The notes under the pieces were generated by a model. It was not told the origin of the DNA. It did no database searches and saw nothing but the letters and a program-made list of their open reading frames with translations. The translations under genes were made by a program, and so were the position numbers. This document shows, in pieces, positions 58,607-64,000 of a DNA stretch of 64,000 nt. Origin of the DNA: Lampris incognitus (Eukaryota > Chordata > Actinopteri > Lampriformes > Lampridae); the NCBI RefSeq assembly GCF_029633865.1, contig NC_079219.1, positions 12,087,420 to 12,151,419 on the forward strand, given 5' to 3'. Every line of letters begins with the position of its first letter. The first letter of the stretch is position 1.

Positions 58607-58609
<3 letters not shown>

Positions 58610-58769
58610 TCGGTCATGCTGGATAATGAAGCACCTACAATACAGCAAGACGTCTACGGGACATCATCTGCAGAATGTCGTGTTCGAAGGGCAAATCAGA
58701 ATTCAACCCATCTCCAAAATCAGCACCGACAACGTTACCCCCTCGACAACCCAGGACCCCGAATGGAGG

Positions 58770-59671
58770 TCATTTCCTAAAGTGCTGAAGATCACTGTAC
58801 ACGTCTGACTGGACTCCATGTAACTCCTTCAAAAAAGATGTCAGAGAGCACAAATGTAACTCAAGCCGGGCAGTTTACTCAAGACGACCATATCAAACTT
58901 GTATTCGGTGTCTTATAAGGTGTGAACGGCAGTACGGGACCGGGTTACCTGATAAGGAGACTCTGTGATCTCTGCTGCTCTTTTCTTTAGCGTGGCCGAT
59001 GGTAATCTTCCTCTACCTGCTGAGATTTGAGAAGAACAGAAACCAAGCAGGGATTGGTAAAAACTGGAAATGAGCCCTTCCTGTGTCCATATGCACGACA
59101 CAAATTCACATGACACGATACCCGTGCACCAAATAGAAACACAATGTAAGTAATAATACTAATATACTGGCCTGCCAGCTTAGCAGCAGCTATGTTTTCA
59201 TTTTTTGTGCGTAGAGAGCCACAAAATGTGACAGAGATGACAAGGTATGATAAATAGCAGAACTGAATCATTGAGACTGAATATGACAAATAATAAAAAA
59301 AAGGGTTATGAGAAAAATTGAATCACAAAGGCAATATATGATATCTGAGGGAACACACACCCCCACACTTTGAATGGGACACATGGTAGATGGTAAACGG
59401 ACTGCATTCATAAAGTGCTTTTCTAGTCTACCGACCACTCAAAGTGCTTTACAGCGTGTCTCACTCTTCACCCATTCACACACACGTTCATACGCTGATG
59501 GTGGAGGCTGCCATGCAAGGCGCCAACCCGCTCATCAGGAGCAGTTAGGGGTTCAGTGCCTTGCTCAAGGACACTTCAACGTGCTCTCCGGAGGAGCCGA
59601 GCGCCAAATCAGCGACCTTCTGATTACTAGACGACCTGCCCTACCTCCTGAGCCATGCCGCCCCATGGGTG

Positions 59672-59743
<72 letters not shown>

Positions 59744-60015
59744 GCAAATCTATCCTTGTGCAGACCCCTCATTGATTACATTCATTTCCTAGCCCTTAAC
59801 CCTAACCTTAACCACGCAAACTACATGCCTAACCCTAACCCTTACCCTTACCTTAACCTAACCCTAATTCTAACCTTATCTCTAAAACCAAGTCCTAACC
59901 CTAAAATAGACCCTTTTACTTGTGGGGCTCCATAAAATGGCCCCACAAGTTAGGTGGTTTCTGGTTTTTCTATCCTAATGGGGACCAAATGTCCCCATTA
60001 GGATAGAAAAACATG

Positions 60016-60063
<48 letters not shown>

Positions 60064-60465
60064 CTTACCATCATGACATTCACAATTGCTTCTTTTCTTC
60101 TGGAAGGTTGCAAGGCAGAACACGGTGATAGCGATGAGGATGGTCAAGGTGATGTCACAGACAACGATGGCCACTAAGGCCCTCATGTCTATTTGGTAAC
60201 AGGAACCGCACTCTGTAAAAATACAGCGTTTAAATATCGGCTGGGAAAGCAAACTAAAGTGCACAACAGCATAGCCCAAATTGCTAAACATACAATTTTC
60301 CGAAAGCCAGCTCACCTTGCTGTCCATCTGCAGGACCTGGAGAAGACAAAGTTGACCAAAGGGAGTCAGATGACAACGTCAACAGCACCAAAACTGGCAA
60401 AATATGACTTACTCTCACAGCCACTCACCAAACAAAGGGCCCACGATACAGAAGGGTTTCGACAT
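58770..60465 (-). CDS. tyrobp: TYROBP/DAP12 ITAM adaptor, five exons
   Basis: Exons: 60429-60465, 60316-60336, 60069-60212, 58949-59016, 58770-58826; 108 residues (human 113). DAP12 is a disulfide-linked homodimer that pairs, through an acidic membrane residue, with activating receptors on myeloid and NK-type cells and signals through Syk/ZAP70. Visible here: a short extracellular part with two cysteines (ECGSCYQ), a membrane segment with the key Asp (VAIVVCDITLTILIAITVF), then a full ITAM across the last junction (ESPYQELHGVQSDVYSDL, i.e. YxxL-x7-YxxL). The phase-1 introns and small exons fit the family. The predicted signal peptide (MSKPFCIVGPLFG) is short and weak, so a different first exon is possible. 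The fourth exon has a tandem acceptor (CAGCAG), so one residue may be variably included. Confidence 0.88.
59395..59672 (-). mobile_element. tRNA-headed SINE (type D) in a tyrobp intron
   Basis: The minus strand starts with a tRNA-like head near 59672 (GGCATGGCTCAGGAGGTAG, then AATCAGAAGGTCGCTGAT) and ends with CACTTTGAGTGGTCGGTAG. A further fragment of the same head region lies at about 61394-61447. Confidence 0.7.
59687..59740. repeat. (CA)n microsatellite
   Basis: About 27 CA units preceded by GC dinucleotides. Confidence 0.95.
59790..60060. repeat. Telomere-like CTAACC track plus two perfect hairpins
   Basis: Degenerate CCTAACC units span about 59790-59905. Two perfect hairpins follow: 59918-59950 (11-bp stem, 11-nt loop) and 59965-60011 (21-bp stem, 5-nt loop). 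A CA microsatellite comes next (60019-60060). It lies in a tyrobp intron. Confidence 0.75.
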
Positions 60466-60499
60466 CTTCACGAGGTTACTGTTCAGTAGAGGAGACAAG

Positions 60500-61390
60500 G
60501 CAGGGTTGTTCGACAGCCCCACAGTCTTTACCCAGCAGTCTTGTTCCGTCAGGCTCTGATCAGTAAAGACTGGCCCTCGGGCTTAACAGGAGGTGCAGGC
60601 GGAGCGCCGTCCGCAGTGCCACTGGTTTGTTAGGCTGGTCAGTACGTGACTCAGCTGAGAGGAGGAGGAAGCAGAGCGAGAGAGGAGGAAGCCCTGCGTG
60701 TCTGCTTCTTCAATGGCGTCACACGGACCTGTTGACATCCAGTCGACAGCTCTGCCCTGATCCGTGTTGCATTTCGCAGCGTCCCTCAGTCGCTGATGTT
60801 TATGTCGGTGATGTTTATGTCGGTGATGTTTATGTCAGTAAGGCCCCAGAATCTGAGGCCTTACTGATGCAAAGATGGGCTGCTTGACAAGTTTAGCGAC
60901 ACTAGGGCCACAGTGTCTGCCAAAGTAAAGGCGAAATCTTTAACATGCCACTTCCTCTATGATGTGGTTTGCCCCTGTGCATGGTCGCAGGTCACTTGTT
61001 CAACCGCACTTTTTTTCTACCTGAAATGGTTGTCACAGAGCGTTATCAGAAGTGAAGTCACTGTTTCTGCTGTCATCAACTTTTAGGTGTGATAGTCTAG
61101 TAAACTAGCAAACCCCTGTAGGGTAGCTCATCAGTCGTTTCTTCCAAAGGCGCTATATTCTCTGCACGCGTCACAAATACTCATAACACACTAGCGTCAC
61201 TGCACCTATCTATATCTCATATACTGTGGGAGGGAGGGAGGGAGGGAGGGAGGAGGAGGGCTGAGGAGAGAGACTAAAATAGTTCCCATTCAAGCGTTCA
61301 GAAGCCGAGGGAAATTCCGAGCACACGTCGCGTGCAACTACTTCCTATATTTGTAAACAACGACGAAGAAAAGATGGTTTGGTTTTGGCG
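60500..61390. other. Upstream of tyrobp, no gene seen
   Basis: It contains a triple GATGTTTATGTCGGT repeat at about 60795-60838 and a GGGA repeat at about 61229-61258. It probably includes the tyrobp promoter, but no strong motif was found. Confidence 0.4.
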
Positions 61391-61455
61391 CGCTCTCTGG
61401 AGGAGCCGGGGGATCGAGCCAGCGACCTCTCGGTTGCTAGACGACATCGGCGGGG

Positions 61456-61790
61456 CGGTGCGGCGGCCCGGTGGTTAGCACCGTTGCCTCACAGCAAGGA
61501 GGTCCTGGGTTCGAACCCCCCCCCCCCCAGGTCCTTCCTGTGTGGAGTTTGCATGTTCTCGCCGTGTCTGTGTGGGTTTCCTCCGTGTCCTCCGGTTTCC
61601 TCCCACCATCAAAAAGACACGCGTGTCAGGGTTGATACCCCCCCCCCCCCCGTCTGTGCCTCTGAGCAAGACAAAGAAGTGGAGGTGGTCCCCGGGCGCT
61701 GCAGCCGCCCACTCCTCCTATACAAGAGGACGGGTTGAATGCAGAAGACGCATTTCGCTGTAACCTGTACAATGACAACATGAAGTGGCT
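61456..61790 (+). mobile_element. tRNA-headed SINE (type C), full copy
   Basis: The head has CCCGGTGGTTAGCACCG (A box) and GGGTTCGAACCCCC (B box). The body has TTTGCATGTTCTCGCCGTG and GTGTGGGTTTCCTCCG; the 3' part is different from the RTE-tailed SINE (GTGGTCCCCGGGCGCTGC, ACGCATTTCGCTGTAACC). It is the same family as the outer SINE at 9540-10343. Confidence 0.75.
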
Positions 61791-61901
61791 GTCTTTCTTT
61801 CTTGCCTTCCTCCTGTCTTTCTTAGAAACCTTCCGGTTCCACGGACGGGCCCGTTAAGAAACTCGCCATGTAGTTTAATCTTTCCAACGGGGTGTAGGCC
61901 G

Positions 61902-64000
61902 CAGTGATACTCAAAGTGTGGTCCGCGAGCGCCCCCAAGTGGTCCGCGGGAGGATTGCAAAAAAATCGTGTTTCTCAAATCACCTTCATGTGCGTTCCAA
62001 TGCAAAGTTACGAGTACAGCTGTTTTCCAAATGTTTTCTAAATTAAAAGCGAATCAAAATGTAGCCTAAATAAGCCCAAGAATTGTGTTCAATTTGTCTA
62101 ATGCAAACCTGCGTTTTGAGTCATGTCTCTTCAGTTAGCCTGTGTTACCTAGGTTACCTAGTTAGCTTCCATTCCAATAACAGGATTTTCATATCAAAGA
62201 CCTCCTGACTATTGTGAAAATTAAGTAGAATCTAACAAAGAGTGAAGTGAACCGTTCAAAATACAAACATCATGGATCGGTGGCTGAAGAGAAAATCCGG
62301 AGAAACGACGAACAATGTAAGCAACAAGGTGCAGAGACTTCCTTCTCACATTGAGCGCGTCAGTGTTAGCATCGAGTCCCATAGTGCTAACAGTTTGCAG
62401 CAGGAGCTAGCTAGCACAACACTCTGAAAAAGCCACTGCAAAAGTGAAACGTAAATACAGTAGCGATTACATTCAATTTGGATTTTTCTGGACTGGAGAT
62501 GCTGAGGATCCAAAACCTCATTGTGTTGTGTGCTATGACATATTAGCTAATGAAGCAATGAAACCTGCCAAACTCAAGCGTCACTTCGAGTCAAAACACA
62601 AGGAATACACCTGGAAACCTGCGCGATGTTTTGAGAGAAAACGTGAAGAGCTTGAGCGACACGTGAGAAAGGAAGCCACACAGTTTTTTATGCCGCAGGG
62701 GAAAACGCGGAAGCTACCGAAGCCTCATACAAGGTCTCCCTACTCATTGCGAAAGCTGGCAAACCTCACTCAATCGGCGAGACCTTGGTTAAGCCAGCTG
62801 CAAAGGTTATGGCCAACATAATGCTAGGGGAGAAAGCGAGTGAGGAACTTTACAAAGTACCTCTGTCCAATGATACAGTCAAGCGGCGAATAACATCCAT
62901 GGCTGCAAATGTCCAAGATCGGCTGGTGACACGTCTGCGTCAGTCTTTTTCTCTCTCCAACTGGACGAGTCCACGGACATCGGTAACGAGGCTATTCTCC
63001 TCCGCTTTGTGCGGTACATACATGCGGGTGCTGTTCACGATGATTTTCTTTTCTGTCAATCCCTACCAACCAACACCACAGGAGAGGCGATATTCGAGTC
63101 CCGAAATAACTTCATTGTGCAGAATAACATTGATTGGAAGAGGTGTGCTGGCGCGTGCACTGACGGTGCCACGGCGATGACAGCCAAACACAAGGGCCTG
63201 GTGACGCGTGTACGCGCTGTCGCTCCCTCTGCCGCATCGACGCACTGCTGTATCCACAGAGAGCAATTGGCAGTAAAAAAAATGCCACCCTGTCTTAAAA
63301 AGGTTTTGGACGAGGCCGTAAAAATTGTCAACTTAATTAAAAGCAAGGCACTGAACTCACGTCTTTTTAAAGTTCTGTGTGGAGAAATGGGCAGTGAGCA
63401 CACAAGACTTCTTGTCCACACAGAAGTTGGCTGGCTATCGCGTGGTAAAGTTCTCACCCGCCTCTTTGAACTGCGCGATGAAGTCAAGCTGCTTTTGCAT
63501 CAAACTGATGAACTTTATGGCAGAATGCATGACTTTCAATGGCTCGCAAAACTAGCCTTTCTTGCTGATGTGTTCAGCACGCTTAATAACCTGAATTTAG
63601 CACTGCAAGGAAAAGCTGTCACGGTTTTTACAGTGCAGGACAAAGTTAAAGCCACTCGCATCAAAATGGATCTGTGGTGCGCGCGTCTTGGTCGCCAGGA
63701 GTTTGACTGTTTCCCAACTCTAGCCGATTTTGTCCCCGAAGCTGAAGAGGTTCTGGATAGCAACACACTCGCAGCCTTCAAGGAACATTTGCAAGGCATT
63801 CACACGCAATTGGGAAGATACTTTCCAGAATTGGATGTGGACCTTGAATGGATCAGAAATCCATTTGGAGACCAACCTCCCATTGAGCGCGTCAGCTCCA
63901 AACCATCAGCACGGAAGGCGGATAGTCTTGTGGACATTGCATCAGATGGAACACTGAGAATGGTGTTCAGAGAAAAATGCTTGACAGACTTCTGGGTTCT
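61902..64000 (+). mobile_element. hAT transposon, ZBED5/Charlie-like, 3' end outside window
   Basis: The left end is CAGTGATACTCAAAGTGTGG, a hAT-type terminal repeat. The transposase frame starts at 62272 (MDRWLKRKSGETTNNVSNK). A BED-type zinc finger follows (HCVVCYDIL and HFESKHKEY), then catalytic-core blocks LPLSNDTVKRRI-like sequence, LDESTDIGNEAILLRFV, RCAGACTDGATAMTAKHKG, HTEVGWLSRGKVLTRLFEL. About three frameshifts (near 62415, 62700 and 62950) interrupt it, so this copy is dead. It resembles the source of vertebrate ZBED5/GTF2IRD2-type genes. Confidence 0.85.

Noticed and set aside
59790-59905. Interstitial telomere as a chromosome-fusion scar
   Set aside because: Units are degenerate CTAACC/CCTTAACC variants that accompany a repeat with hairpins; this is more like an interspersed repeat than a fusion point.

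Overview
The window looks like teleost fish genomic DNA: intron-rich vertebrate genes, very dense CA, TA and GA microsatellites, and a crowded mix of retroelements typical of ray-finned fish (RTE and L2 LINEs, several tRNA-headed SINEs, Penelope-like and Ty3/Gypsy elements, hAT, Harbinger and small foldback DNA transposons). No bacterial, viral or organellar features were seen.

Layout. 0.9-2.2 kb: first coding exon of an asteroid-homolog-1-like XPG-type nuclease gene (minus), with a TATA box and a perfect interferon-response element just upstream. 2.9-3.6 kb: a CpG-rich block with a second perfect ISRE but no recognisable gene. 4.6-10.7 kb: RTE, SINE and MITE remnants around one orphan THAP-domain exon (minus, 6.9-7.1 kb). 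11.9-19.6 kb: a two-Ig-domain Fc-receptor-like gene (plus), its introns filled by an RTE copy and a 30-bp minisatellite. 19.7-24.5 kb: repeats. 24.6-29.4 kb: a complete nine-exon paraoxonase gene (minus). 29.5-43 kb: a retroelement graveyard with Penelope termini, nested SINEs, a solo-LTR-like insert, L2 and L1 pieces, a Ty3/Gypsy copy lying inside an older retroelement, and a Penelope ORF. 44.7-51.9 kb (promoter near 53.6 kb): casein kinase 2 alpha, 12 coding exons on the minus strand. 54.4-57.6 kb: an unrecognised small secreted protein, 10 predicted exons, on the plus strand. 58.8-60.5 kb: tyrobp/DAP12 (minus). 61.9 kb to the end: a decayed hAT transposon with a BED zinc finger.

How the genes relate. 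Most are independent housekeeping or metabolic genes. The Fc-receptor-like gene has a short tail without tyrosines, and DAP12, the type of adaptor such receptors need, lies about 40 kb away; whether they pair is inference. The most unusual signals are hammerhead-ribozyme-like motifs of Penelope type (best at 58.5 kb), a small 134-155 bp family with TG...CA ends, 4-bp target duplications and an internal tRNA-like Pol III promoter, a SINE whose 3' tail matches that of an RTE LINE in the same window, and the unknown secreted gene whose introns all lie in the same phase with four consecutive 51-bp exons.

All exon boundaries were read by eye from splice signals, reading frame and family similarity recalled from memory; no database search was possible.
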